Of a stretch of 64,000 nucleotides of DNA, positions 34,656 through 43,781 are shown one piece after another. Made by a program: the position numbers and the translations under genes. The stretch comes from Vibrio ostreicida (GTDB taxonomy: Bacteria > Pseudomonadota > Gammaproteobacteria > Enterobacterales > Vibrionaceae). The notes under the pieces were generated by a model. That model searched no databases and was not told where the DNA came from. It was given only the letters and a program-made list of their open reading frames with translations. The stretch covers positions 44,432-108,431 of the forward strand of contig NZ_JABEYA020000019.1 in assembly GCF_013074385.2 (NCBI RefSeq), in the 5' to 3' direction. Position 1 is the first letter of the stretch, and every line of letters starts with the position of its first letter.

Positions 34656-36188
34656 TCAGTTTACTTTATCCTCAGCCGGATGTCTTTGCGCTAAGGAATC
34701 ATTTTCTGGGAGGCCGTCATAGTGTGCCAAATCGGTCACACTCGTGGAGATTGGCCGTTTCACTTCAACGCCAAGATCTTTAAAGCTCTCCGCCTGACGA
34801 ATCATATTACCTCGCCCAGTCGCCAACTTATTCATCGCCCCCTGATAGCTCTGATTGGCTTTATCAAGGGCACCACCTAAGCCAGCCATATCATCGACAA
34901 ACAGGCGTAACTTGTCATACAGCTTACTTGCGCGCTCAGCAATAAGAGTGGCGTTCTGGCTTTGACGCTCATTACGCCATAAATTATCAATGGTTCTCAG
35001 CGCCACGAGTAACGTCGTTGGGCTGACCAAAATAATATTTTGCTCCATAGCATCTTTGACTAACGATGGGTCCGCTTGAATCGCGACCTGAAAGGCAGGT
35101 TCAACAGGAATAAACATCAACACATAGTCCAGACTTGAAATGCCATTGAGCTGATGATAGTCCTTCTGAGACAGTGACTTTATATGTGTCCTTACCGAAA
35201 GTAAGTGATCATTTAATGCTTTATCTCGCTGGTTGTCCGTTTCAGCGTTGAAGTAACGCTCGTAAGCCACCAAGGCCATCTTTGAGTCCACCACCACCTG
35301 CCTCTCTTGTGGTAAATGGACGATAACATCAGGTTGATACCGCTTACCCGCTTCATTTTGTAAACTCACCTGCGTCTGGTATTCATGACCTTCACGCAAC
35401 CCTGAGTCGGCCAGAACGCGAGCTAAAACGACTTCTCCCCAACTGCCTTGCTGTTTATTGTCTCCTTTCAACGCTTGAGTCAGATTGACCGCTTCTCTGG
35501 TCATTTTTTCATTTAGCTGCTGAAGGCTTTTCAATTCGTGCGCAAGTGTATGTCGTTCTTTTGCTTCTTGGTTAAAGCTATCACTCACATGCTTTTTAAA
35601 TCCTTCGAGTTGCTCTTTGAGCGGCGAAAGTAACCCCTCTAAGCTCTGGCGATTCTGTTGATCCACCTTGGCCGTTTTTACGTCAAACAGTTGATTCGCC
35701 ATATGCTCAAACTGTTGTTTGAGCCGCTCTTCGGCTTGTTCAAGCAACTGAAGTTTTTCGTGATTGGATTTATTTTCCTGATCATGTCGTGCTTCCTGCT
35801 CTCGAAGCTGCGCTTCCAGCTGTGCTCTTTGTTCCTTAGTGTCATTGAGTTCCCGTGCATAATGCTGACGCTCTTCCTTGACGGCTTCAAAATATCGCAG
35901 CTTTTCCAATACCGCCATCAGCTTGCCATGAGATTGCTTTAGCTCGTGCGCCGCTTTGTCCCGATCAGTATCCAGTTGCTCAAGTTCGTTTTGAGCTTGC
36001 ATCAATTCAGCTTGTAATTGATGAATCTGATTCGCCGAGAGCTGTTGACTTGATTCAAGTTGCTGTTTTAACAAGCGATGTTCAAAGCGCATTTTTTGTG
36101 AAACCCACCAGCCCACACCAGAACCACTGGCTACAGCACCAACAATGAGAGTAATAATTGAAACAAAATTCTCTAGAATCCATTGCAT
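34656..36188 (-). CDS. rmuC: DNA recombination protein RmuC
   Basis: 510 aa. An N-terminal membrane span (about residues 9-28) is followed by a long coiled coil (about 35-230, Gln/Glu/Lys-rich). The RmuC nuclease-like domain follows (WGEVVLARVLADSGLREGHE, then VIVHLPQERQVVVDSKMAL). The PD-(D/E)xK-like acidic residues in that last stretch are present. RmuC limits inversions at short inverted repeats. Upstream gene of ubiE, as in E. coli. Confidence 0.93.
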   Translation of the reverse strand: MQWILENFVSIITLIVGAVASGSGVGWWVSQKMRFEHRLLKQQLESSQQLSANQIHQLQAELMQAQNELEQLDTDRDKAAHELKQSHGKLMAVLEKLRYFEAVKEERQHYARELNDTKEQRAQLEAQLREQEARHDQENKSNHEKLQLLEQAEERLKQQFEHMANQLFDVKTAKVDQQNRQSLEGLLSPLKEQLEGFKKHVSDSFNQEAKERHTLAHELKSLQQLNEKMTREAVNLTQALKGDNKQQGSWGEVVLARVLADSGLREGHEYQTQVSLQNEAGKRYQPDVIVHLPQERQVVVDSKMALVAYERYFNAETDNQRDKALNDHLLSVRTHIKSLSQKDYHQLNGISSLDYVLMFIPVEPAFQVAIQADPSLVKDAMEQNIILVSPTTLLVALRTIDNLWRNERQSQNATLIAERASKLYDKLRLFVDDMAGLGGALDKANQSYQGAMNKLATGRGNMIRQAESFKDLGVEVKRPISTSVTDLAHYDGLPENDSLAQRHPAEDKVN

Positions 36189-36355
36189 AATAACGGTTTA
36201 ACTCTTTTTCAGATGCTATTTACAATGGTATTTTACCACTGGATAAATGTCCAGTTTACTGATTGATCAGGCTACCGCTAGACTAGGCCATCGCCTTTTT
36301 AGGCCCACTTCAACATCCACTCATTGAACGAGTTGGCTAGCATTAAAGGATTATC

Positions 36356-37270
36356 ATGAACGAGCGTCGTGCCTTAGGGTTTGGTCTGTGTGCTGTCTTA
36401 CTGTGGTCGACTGTAGCCACCGCATTTAAGCTCACTTTGGCCGAATTCACACCGATTCAAATGCTCACCACAACCAGTATAGTGTCAGCCTGTGCACTGA
36501 CCGCTATCTGCGCTGCGCAAGGGAAATTATCGTCCGTTCTTAGTACTTTCCTTGCAAACCCAATGTATTACTTGCTCTTAGGGCTCATTAACCCTTTAGC
36601 CTACTACCTCGTGTTGTTCCAAGCTTACGATCTGTTGCCCGCCTCTCAGGCTCAGTCCATTAATTACAGTTGGGCGATCACACTCACTCTAATGGCGGCG
36701 GTCTTCCTAGGACAAAAAATCCGTCAGCGGGACTGGGTAGCATGTTCGTTCAGCTATGCTGGCGTTGTAGTAATAGCCACAAAGGGTGATGTATTGGGGC
36801 TTAATTTTGAAAGCCCGTTGGGCGTAGGTTTAGCGCTGTTGTCCACACTTCTTTGGTCAAGCTACTGGATCTTGAATGCCAAAAATAAAGCCGACCCCAT
36901 TGTTGCTGTGTTACTAGGTTTTCTTGTCTCGATACCCTTTGCCGTTGGCCTGAGTCTTTACGAAGGGGCACACTGGGGGCAAATTTCATTGCAAGGGTGG
37001 TTGGCCGTTTCCTACGTGGGTTTATTCGAGATGGGTGTCACGTTTGTGCTCTGGCTGAGTGCTCTAAAGCTAACAAAAAATACGGCTCGCATTAGTAATC
37101 TAATTTTTGTTTCCCCCTTTGTTTCTTTACTCTTGTTAGCCAACATCATAGATGAGCAAATACACCCGACCACATTATTTGGTCTCATATTGATCATCAC
37201 GGGATTAGCACTTCAACAAGTCACTATCAGAAAAAAAGACCGATATAAATCACTACGCAAGAACCATTAG
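36356..37270 (+). CDS. EamA/DMT-family transporter
   Basis: 304 aa membrane protein with ten predicted spans made of two EamA repeats. The first repeat begins GFGLCAVLLWSTVATAFKL. The second begins about residue 156 (GVGLALLSTLLWSSYWILN). Such proteins export metabolites or amino acids; the substrate is unknown. The last four bases overlap those of the convergent HDOD gene, so the two 3' ends are antisense. Confidence 0.86.
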   Translation: MNERRALGFGLCAVLLWSTVATAFKLTLAEFTPIQMLTTTSIVSACALTAICAAQGKLSSVLSTFLANPMYYLLLGLINPLAYYLVLFQAYDLLPASQAQSINYSWAITLTLMAAVFLGQKIRQRDWVACSFSYAGVVVIATKGDVLGLNFESPLGVGLALLSTLLWSSYWILNAKNKADPIVAVLLGFLVSIPFAVGLSLYEGAHWGQISLQGWLAVSYVGLFEMGVTFVLWLSALKLTKNTARISNLIFVSPFVSLLLLANIIDEQIHPTTLFGLILIITGLALQQVTIRKKDRYKSLRKNH

Positions 37271-38091
37271 AACAATTGCTGCGCCATCTCGCGCCCCTGA
37301 CCCCGAACTTGTGCGACCTGGCAGGCAAGTTCTGAGGACACGCACAGCGCCCCTGCTGCTTTATTGCTACTTAAATAGCCTTGCTGTTCCGCCTCCCCTT
37401 TTAAGTCATCCCAATTCTGGTCGAGATCGCGTGCGAGAAACAGCACACAAGCGAGCGCTTTCGATTCCAACGCTTTTGCAGGATGATTCACATTGGCAAT
37501 CGCATCCACCAACTGGTCTGGAAACTTCCAGCTTTCGGCCAATGCCGCCCCGAGTTGCTGCGCATCCGTCCCAAGCACTTGCCTTTGCGCTTCAACCGCA
37601 TTGCGCCCCGACGCGACATGTTGACTGATTTCCAACGCTTTTTCCGGTTCAAGTGAATGAATCATCAATTCACCAATATTATGCAAAACGCCAGCGATAA
37701 AAGCTTCATTAGGGTCGACCTTAACATCCTTAGCCACCACACTAGCAATAGTGGCAACTTCAAATGTCCTGACCCAATAATCATTGACGTCCAAGGTGTC
37801 TAATTTAGGAAAGGTGGCAGCAAGAATAGAAGACGAAATCAGATTTCGAATCGCCCCTATACCGACTCTGACAATTGCTTCATTAATGGTCGCCACTCCT
37901 TTTACCCCTCCAAATTGCGCGGAGTTGGCCATTCTCAACACTCGAGCTAGTAGCACTTGATCCATTGCCATTTTCTTTGCTAATTCACCAAAATCGATTT
38001 GATCTCTATTCACCATCTCAAGCAATTCCTGAAGAAGGCTTTTGATGCGCGGCAATTCATTGATCCTTGAACTCAGTGCTTGATAGCTCAT
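37267..38091 (-). CDS. HDOD-domain protein
   Basis: 274 aa. The HDOD fold covers about residues 12-210: LPRIKSLLQELLEMVN, then MAMDQVLLARVLRMANSAQFG and INEAIVRVGIGAIRNL. It keeps an HN..E pattern (GVLHNIGELMIHSL) but not a full HD-phosphohydrolase site, as is usual for HDOD. Such proteins act as signalling scaffolds, often with c-di-GMP or two-component systems. Single-domain form; partner unknown. Confidence 0.85.
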   Translation of the reverse strand: MSYQALSSRINELPRIKSLLQELLEMVNRDQIDFGELAKKMAMDQVLLARVLRMANSAQFGGVKGVATINEAIVRVGIGAIRNLISSSILAATFPKLDTLDVNDYWVRTFEVATIASVVAKDVKVDPNEAFIAGVLHNIGELMIHSLEPEKALEISQHVASGRNAVEAQRQVLGTDAQQLGAALAESWKFPDQLVDAIANVNHPAKALESKALACVLFLARDLDQNWDDLKGEAEQQGYLSSNKAAGALCVSSELACQVAQVRGQGREMAQQLF

Positions 38092-38303
38092 TGCTCACCT
38101 CTAAAATTTGCTGTGTTTTTATTTACTATAGGACAAAAAAACCTTACTCCCTGATAGCTCAATCTATTTACTGAGAAAGATATCAAAAAAGATCCATCTG
38201 TTATTAATTGGACAAAAAATATTCATGATACTGCACAATCTAAGTAGTATATTGATTCCATCAATATTTTTTGGACCACTACGAATGAGTAGAAGCGGGC
38301 TTT

Positions 38304-39050
38304 ATGATTACCTTTGACCCTGTTGTGAATAGACTCTCCGGCGAAAAACGAGACTTAAAAATTGGCTATCGTGAAGTGCGTGTTTTAGAAATACTGATAA
38401 CCTCTTCACCTGATGTCGTTAAGAAACACGACATCATTCAATACGCTTGGGGTAATGAGTATATAGGGGATACGTCTCTGGCGAAGAGCATCAGCTTATT
38501 ACGTCAGGCCATCACTAAACTGGGAAGCAAAGAATCTCCGATTATTACGGTGCCTAAAATCGGTTATCGGCTCGCCTCCAACTGCATTCTCCTTTCTAGG
38601 CCTGATCAAGTTTCCGCCGACCATCCGCCTCAAACGGCGACATCCGGCGGTCCAATCAAACAAGTCACCCATTTACCTAAAGATTACAAAAACCATCTTT
38701 GCTACGTCCTTAGTATTACCTTGCTTTTTGCCGCAAGTATATTGGGGTTAAGTAAAATGCATGGCTGGCGATGGGAAGACATTCCTCACGATCAATTGCT
38801 GTCTGAACAGACCATCGGACAATTGCAGGTTATTACTTCTCCCAACACTCAACTGAGCTTACCGCTTAGGCAATTACTTTCAACACATCAGTGTGACTGT
38901 GTGGTGTACATTGAGAACAATAGTAACTTTGGTGAACTGGCTTGGTTAGACAAAAAGCGCCAGCAATCTATCAATGTCTTTTACACATCAGGCCAACTGA
39001 GCAAAGCCTCTCAAGAAATTGAGCGTTTTATGGAAAAAGGACAACCATGA
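38304..39050 (+). CDS. ToxR-like transmembrane transcriptional regulator
   Basis: 248 aa. The N-terminal OmpR/PhoB-type winged helix (residues 1-95) ends in ITVPKIGYRLAS, as in ToxR and CadC. A linker follows, then one membrane span (about residues 133-152, LCYVLSITLLFAASILGLS), and a periplasmic sensor of about 95 residues with a CDC pair at about 195-197. There is no receiver domain. It overlaps the next gene by four bases and lies about 0.8 kb upstream of the aerolysin-like gene, which it is the obvious candidate to control. It is not ToxR itself: periplasmic part and place differ. Confidence 0.85.
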   Translation: MITFDPVVNRLSGEKRDLKIGYREVRVLEILITSSPDVVKKHDIIQYAWGNEYIGDTSLAKSISLLRQAITKLGSKESPIITVPKIGYRLASNCILLSRPDQVSADHPPQTATSGGPIKQVTHLPKDYKNHLCYVLSITLLFAASILGLSKMHGWRWEDIPHDQLLSEQTIGQLQVITSPNTQLSLPLRQLLSTHQCDCVVYIENNSNFGELAWLDKKRQQSINVFYTSGQLSKASQEIERFMEKGQP

Positions 39051-39520
39051 TTCCTTACCTCGTCGTCGTTACATCAGCGCTCATTTTCCTCACGGTGTTA
39101 AGTCTCCCATGGTCAAATAAATTGGATAACAGCCGATACCAACACAGTGAAGTTCATATCCACTCAGACGATCATATTATGCGAACAAACGGACTCACCC
39201 GTATCAGTCAGGGCAACATCGTTCTTCTCGCCTCGCTTCAAGATGAAGAAATGGCGGAACCAATAGTGGTTCGTTTTCAAGGGCAGGCACAGTCTTACAA
39301 TCTCTACCGCTTTTCGATTACAGGAAGAGTCAACTTACTTTCCGTTCAGCGACTAGAACACATAATGAATGACAAAGATATTTCACCCTTATTGCTGCTC
39401 AATGATGACCCGGTGAGCTTGGACATAGATATCCTTTACTCTTCTCATTCTTTTGTCATTATCCGAGACCAGCAATCCGGCCGCTCCCAACTCATCGCCA
39501 AACGCTCCATCCCCCAATAA
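39047..39520 (+). CDS. Small membrane-anchored partner of the ToxR-like regulator (ToxS/VtrC-like role)
   Basis: 157 aa with an N-terminal span (about residues 4-20) and a periplasmic domain of beta-rich character. No named family was recognised. It is translationally coupled to the ToxR-like gene (ATGA overlap). This is how ToxS, TcpH and VtrC accompany ToxR, TcpP and VtrA, so a role in stabilising or sensing with the regulator is inferred from context only. Confidence 0.72.
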   Translation: MIPYLVVVTSALIFLTVLSLPWSNKLDNSRYQHSEVHIHSDDHIMRTNGLTRISQGNIVLLASLQDEEMAEPIVVRFQGQAQSYNLYRFSITGRVNLLSVQRLEHIMNDKDISPLLLLNDDPVSLDIDILYSSHSFVIIRDQQSGRSQLIAKRSIPQ

Positions 39521-39673
39521 CGGTTTAAAACGCTAGACCAAGCTTACCCGAGAACACCGCTCATTATTCAGCATGCATAACTCAGGCTACCTTTCTGGGC
39601 GCAAACGTTAATCTAAAACACCTAAAACGCGCCGAACCAAGATCACACCTCGCAGATTTCATGACCATTACTT

Positions 39674-39702
39674 TTCACACAATTAACATAACAAATTATA
39701 TA
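39674..39702 (+). promoter_or_regulatory. Likely promoter of the aerolysin-like gene
   Basis: TTCACA (39674-39679), a 17-bp spacer and TATATA (39697-39702) lie in an AT-rich part of the 333-bp gene-free region 39521-39853. This predicts a leader of about 145 nt. No terminator is seen after the regulator pair. Nothing else was recognised there; A/T-tract repeats could be ToxR-type sites but are not distinctive. Confidence 0.5.
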
Positions 39703-39853
39703 AACTATTGTTTTTTAAAGGAAATAAATTTCAATTCTTTTCAGTACAGCTCCCGATTGCACTGTGAAAAAGTAGTTTACTCGTAAGCCAAAGCGACAAA
39801 CAGACACAACACAGCACTCAAAAACAAAGAATAAACAACAAGGGAAACGTCAT

Positions 39854-41335
39854 ATGTTTGAGGTAAAAAAAACGATTTTCTTCACCGCTATGCTCTCGGC
39901 TCTTTCCACAGGTGCACAAGCTAAAATCTATTCGGACCAACTGATTCTTGAGCAATTGGGGGAAGATATATGTCGTTCAGGTTATCGCCCGATTGATCGT
40001 TTTGAAGCGTCGCAGCAAAGAAACTATCTCATTAATCAAATGGGCCAATGGCAGATATCAGGACTCAAAGACAACTGGGTCATTATGGGTCCAGGATACG
40101 ACGGACGAATCAAACAGGACACCGCCAATCATAGTACTTGGTGCTACCCCAACAACTCCACCTCTGAAATTCCTGATTATTCGCCTAAATCCATTTCAGA
40201 AGGCGATGAACTCAGTATTCAGTACGAGTTGGTCACTGACCAACAAGACTTTGTTCGGCCACTTAGCTATCTCGCACACTATTTAGGCTATGCTTGGATT
40301 GGTGGTAATCACGGTGAATATGTCGGTGAGGATATGGATATTCGTCGCGAAGGCAGTGCTTGGATCATTCAAGGCAACAATCATGGTTCTTGTGATGGCT
40401 ATCGCTGCGACGAAAAAACGAAGATCACCGTCGATAACTTCGCTTACACGCTCAATAACAAAGATTTCTGGCATGGTGAGGTCACTGAATCCGATCGCGA
40501 ATTGGTCAAAACAGTAACCGCAACCGCACGCAATCGAAACAATTTCGCACAACAAGTCGTGGTTGACCTGAAAGTGAATGAATCCACCAGCTGGTCTAAA
40601 ACGAATAGCTATGGATTCGCCCAGAGAGTCTCAACCGAAAATACGTTTGAGTGGCCACTGGTTGGTAAAACCAAATTGACCCTTTCTCTCGAAGCAAATC
40701 AGAGTTTCTCCAACACCAACGGCGGCTCATCAAACGATCAAGTTACGCTGCAAGCGCGCCCTATGGTGCCTGCCAATTCTGAAATTCCTATTCGTGTCGA
40801 GTTGTATCGCTCCAGTATCTCTTATCCTTACCGTTTTGGAGCCGATATTAGCTATGACGTCGAATTTAACGGCTTTCTTCGCTGGGGTGGCAATGCATGG
40901 AACACCCACCCTGATAACCGACCTTACCGGGCTCACACTTTCACCATAGGTAGAGCCAGCAATAATGAGGCGAACATTCGCTCTCAATGGAACCACCGCT
41001 ACATTCCCGGTGAAGTGAAATGGTGGGATTGGAGCTGGGCGATCAAGGAACATGGTTTATCCAACATGCAATACGCCACAGGTTCAAGCATGAGACCATT
41101 TTCTTCGTCTGTCTCTGGTGATTTTTATGCGCAATCTCAGTTTGCCGGCACAATTGAGGTAGGACAAGCCACCCCGATTGGCAGTACCTCGCAGAATCGT
41201 CGCGTGAAACGATCCAGCGCGCCGCTAATGACGAAAACCGTTGGTAACATTGAAGTAAGTACTAACTTTGATGCAGATGAGCTTCAGGCATTAGGATTCG
41301 GCAATGCCCAGTTGACGGTCACCACCGCGGACTAA
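39854..41335 (+). CDS. Aerolysin-family pore-forming toxin precursor
   Basis: 493 aa, the same size as Aeromonas proaerolysin, and alike over its whole length. A Sec signal (residues 1-23, ending AQA) precedes the mature chain. Domain 1 keeps cysteines in GEDICRSGYRP and STWCYP. Domain 2 has LAHYLGYAWIGGNH, YVGEDMDI and the second disulfide SCDGYRC. The stem-loop region is NSYGFAQRVSTENTFEW, then PLVGKTKLTL. FLRWGGNAWNTHPDNRPY and RYIPGEVKWWDWSW are near-identical to aerolysin. A furin-like RVKR site (about residue 453) precedes a 40-residue C-terminal activation peptide. All parts needed for a working toxin are present. Confidence 0.95.
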   Translation: MFEVKKTIFFTAMLSALSTGAQAKIYSDQLILEQLGEDICRSGYRPIDRFEASQQRNYLINQMGQWQISGLKDNWVIMGPGYDGRIKQDTANHSTWCYPNNSTSEIPDYSPKSISEGDELSIQYELVTDQQDFVRPLSYLAHYLGYAWIGGNHGEYVGEDMDIRREGSAWIIQGNNHGSCDGYRCDEKTKITVDNFAYTLNNKDFWHGEVTESDRELVKTVTATARNRNNFAQQVVVDLKVNESTSWSKTNSYGFAQRVSTENTFEWPLVGKTKLTLSLEANQSFSNTNGGSSNDQVTLQARPMVPANSEIPIRVELYRSSISYPYRFGADISYDVEFNGFLRWGGNAWNTHPDNRPYRAHTFTIGRASNNEANIRSQWNHRYIPGEVKWWDWSWAIKEHGLSNMQYATGSSMRPFSSSVSGDFYAQSQFAGTIEVGQATPIGSTSQNRRVKRSSAPLMTKTVGNIEVSTNFDADELQALGFGNAQLTVTTAD

Positions 41336-41347
41336 GCAAAAACAATC

Positions 41348-41376
41348 AAGCGGAACAGCCTTACCTGTTCCGCTTT
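41348..41376 (+). terminator. Terminator of the aerolysin-like gene
   Basis: An 11-bp stem AAGCGGAACAG/CTGTTCCGCTT with a short loop and a TTTAT tail, 13 bases after the stop codon. Confidence 0.75.
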
Positions 41377-41402
41377 ATCTTGCATTGATAACGCAGCACA
41401 CG

Positions 41403-42596
41403 TTAAACCCACTGTCCCGCAGCATAACCACTCGACCAACACCATTGGAAATTGTAGCCGCCTAACCAACCGGTCACGTCCATAACCTCACCGATAAAAT
41501 ACAGCCCTTTGACGTCCTGACACTCCATGGTCTTTGAAGACAAATGTTTGGTATCTACACCACCCAGTGTCACTTCAGCGGTCCGGTAACCTTCAGTCCC
41601 ATTGGGAACGATGCTCCAATGTTCCAGATCGTGGATGATGGCTTGCATCTCCTTTGCATTAAACTGTTTCAGGGGCAAGTCCGTTAGCACTTTTCGCTCA
41701 ATAAACACTTCGACAAGACGCTTGGGCAGAACCTTAGCCAGAGTATTCTTTAAACTTTGATTGGGGTGCTTTTCCAGTGATTGCGTCAGTAGGGACTCTA
41801 CGTCGACGTCTGGGACCAAATTAACATTAACAGGCTCACCTGGGTTCCAATAGGAGGAAATTTGTAGAACCGATGGCCCAGATAAACCTCGATGGGTAAA
41901 TAAAAGTGCTTCTTTAAATAATTGGTCGCTCTGAGATTGAATCTCAACCGGAATGGCAACCCCAGAAAGCTCCGCAAAATCCTGTTTGTCCTCTTTATGT
42001 AAGGTAAAAGGCACCAAGCCCGCTGTTGTTGGTAACACCGACAACCCAAACTGTTCTGCGATCTTATAGCCAAAGGGTGTAGCCCCTAGTTTAGGCATCG
42101 ACAATCCACCCGTCGCGACCACCAAAGACTGGCATTCAATGCTTCCCGACAGTGTATGAACGGTAAACCCTTCATCATTTTTTTCTATTTGGGATACGTC
42201 CTGACGATAGCGTTGCTCAATGGTTGGCAAATCACATTCAGCAAGCAGCATTTTGACGATGTCTTTCGCGTCACTTTCTTCAACGCAGAACAACTGACCA
42301 TGATCTCGCTCTTCAAAAGCGATCCCATGTTTGTAAATCATTGAGATAAAGTCCCAACTGGTGTATTGAGCCAGCGCCGATTTAACAAAATGTGGATTGC
42401 GACAGAGGTAATGTTTAGCGGTGACATCATAATTGGTAAAATTGCATCGGCCTCCACCGGAAATAAGGATCTTCCTGCCTGGTTTTTTAGCATGATCTAG
42501 GACCAGTACTTTACGTCCACGTTTGCCCGCCTCAGACGCGCACATCAACCCAGCGGCACCTGCCCCTATGATGACGACATCATACTTTTCCGCCAT
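41403..42596 (-). CDS. NAD(P)/FAD-dependent oxidoreductase, HI0933/YhiN family
   Basis: 397 aa flavoprotein. The N-terminal Rossmann motif is VVIIGAGAAGLMCASEAGKRG, followed by the family signature GRKILISGGGRCNFTN. Near the C-terminus GLYFIGEVMDVTGWLGGYNF is the second FAD contact and the family hallmark. The reaction is not known. It converges on the toxin gene. Confidence 0.9.
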   Translation of the reverse strand: MAEKYDVVIIGAGAAGLMCASEAGKRGRKVLVLDHAKKPGRKILISGGGRCNFTNYDVTAKHYLCRNPHFVKSALAQYTSWDFISMIYKHGIAFEERDHGQLFCVEESDAKDIVKMLLAECDLPTIEQRYRQDVSQIEKNDEGFTVHTLSGSIECQSLVVATGGLSMPKLGATPFGYKIAEQFGLSVLPTTAGLVPFTLHKEDKQDFAELSGVAIPVEIQSQSDQLFKEALLFTHRGLSGPSVLQISSYWNPGEPVNVNLVPDVDVESLLTQSLEKHPNQSLKNTLAKVLPKRLVEVFIERKVLTDLPLKQFNAKEMQAIIHDLEHWSIVPNGTEGYRTAEVTLGGVDTKHLSSKTMECQDVKGLYFIGEVMDVTGWLGGYNFQWCWSSGYAAGQWV

Positions 42597-42621
42597 AACC
42601 TTTTCTCAATTCAAAACCAAT

Positions 42622-42653
42622 AAAAAAAGGATGTGCTACATGCACATCCTTGC
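42622..42653 (-). terminator. uspB-side terminator
   Basis: AAGGATGTGCATGTAGCACATCCTT hairpin with seven Ts leftward, between uspB and the oxidoreductase gene. Confidence 0.85.
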
Positions 42654-42701
42654 CTTTCCGGCCCTATTCTAACGTTAAATTGATTCATTGCCAATTGGGC
42701 A

Positions 42702-43025
42702 CTATAAGATCAACGCCGCTAACAAGGTCACAGCGAGTAAAGAGGAAGACAGGATAAACAGCTCCCTTACCCGCTCGCACTTTCCTGTAAATACTGTATC
42801 GTGATGGTGATGATATTCTCTACTTTTCAGGTAATGAAACAGCCTGACCTGCTTAGTAACATTGCCGTGAGTGGTAAAGAAACCGTTGCCATCTACTTGT
42901 TGATAAAGAAGAGGGTGAGCTTCACGCATAATGTAGATGAGGGAACGTAACGTTGTAAAGTACCTAGCCATATTGACGATAGTCACTAGCATCAGGGTAA
43001 ACAAAATCGTATCGGCATTAATCAT
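42702..43025 (-). CDS. uspB: Universal stress protein B
   Basis: 107 aa with a hydrophobic span at each end (about residues 6-22 and 88-106). The middle has the UspB-type segments RSLIYIMREAHPLLYQQVDG, then TKQVRLFHYLKSREYHHHHD. UspB is a membrane stress protein of unclear function. uspA is divergent 0.75 kb away, with ferritin between them. Confidence 0.9.
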   Translation of the reverse strand: MINADTILFTLMLVTIVNMARYFTTLRSLIYIMREAHPLLYQQVDGNGFFTTHGNVTKQVRLFHYLKSREYHHHHDTVFTGKCERVRELFILSSSLLAVTLLAALIL

Positions 43026-43098
43026 CTTTTCCTCCCTACATCTTCTATGAAAGCCGGGAGAAAAAGACGATCTCTTTCAGACAGTCTTACACTGAAGT

Positions 43099-43626
43099 TT
43101 ATTCAGCAGGGGCGGCCATAATAGAAGATGAATCTTCCTTCGCTAAAGCAGCGAGATCTTTATCGATAAAAAATAGTGCTTTACCGTCTTCTCCCACCAA
43201 TTCCAGCTTGTCTAGAATTCCTTTGAATAACTTCTCCTCTTCGTGCTGTTCAGCAACGTACCACTGTAAGAAGTTAAATGTTGAGTAATCCTGAGAGCTA
43301 AATGCGACGTGAGCCAATGTGTTGATTTTTTGTGTAATCATTTGCTCATGTTCGTAGGTTTCACGAAATACATCACCAAGGCTGTTAAACTCGTGTTTCG
43401 GTGCGTCAATCGACCCCAAAATAGGCATTGCTCCCGTTTCACTTACATAGGTAAAGAGACGCTGCATATGCTCCATTTCTTCCACGGCATGAACGCGTAA
43501 AAATTCAGCTGCACCTTCAAAACCTTTATCTTCACACCAAGCACTCATCTGTAAGTATAGATTGGATGAAAAAAATTCTAGATTAATTTGCTCATTCAGT
43601 TGATCAACCATTGCCTGTGAAAGCAT
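43099..43626 (-). CDS. ftnA: Ferritin
   Basis: 175 aa non-heme ferritin. Ferroxidase ligands are visible: a Glu in NLEFFSSNLYLQM, Glu/His in HAVEEMEHMQRLF, and a later Glu/Gln pair in FLQWYVAEQHEEEKLF. It stores iron as a mineral core in a 24-mer. Spacing to uspB is 73 bp. RyhB from this same window would be expected to repress iron-storage genes like this one. Confidence 0.94.
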   Translation of the reverse strand: MLSQAMVDQLNEQINLEFFSSNLYLQMSAWCEDKGFEGAAEFLRVHAVEEMEHMQRLFTYVSETGAMPILGSIDAPKHEFNSLGDVFRETYEHEQMITQKINTLAHVAFSSQDYSTFNFLQWYVAEQHEEEKLFKGILDKLELVGEDGKALFFIDKDLAALAKEDSSSIMAAPAE

Positions 43627-43781
43627 ATTTTACTCCTAACTAACTCGATAAACTTCAGTCGACTTTATTGTGCTATCACCATAACACTTTGGCGAGTGAA
43701 TGTGGATCTGAGATCACTGCGGCAAAATTTTTATGATCATAGTGCTAACCTGTTACCAGTGACCAGAATGGAGATATCATT

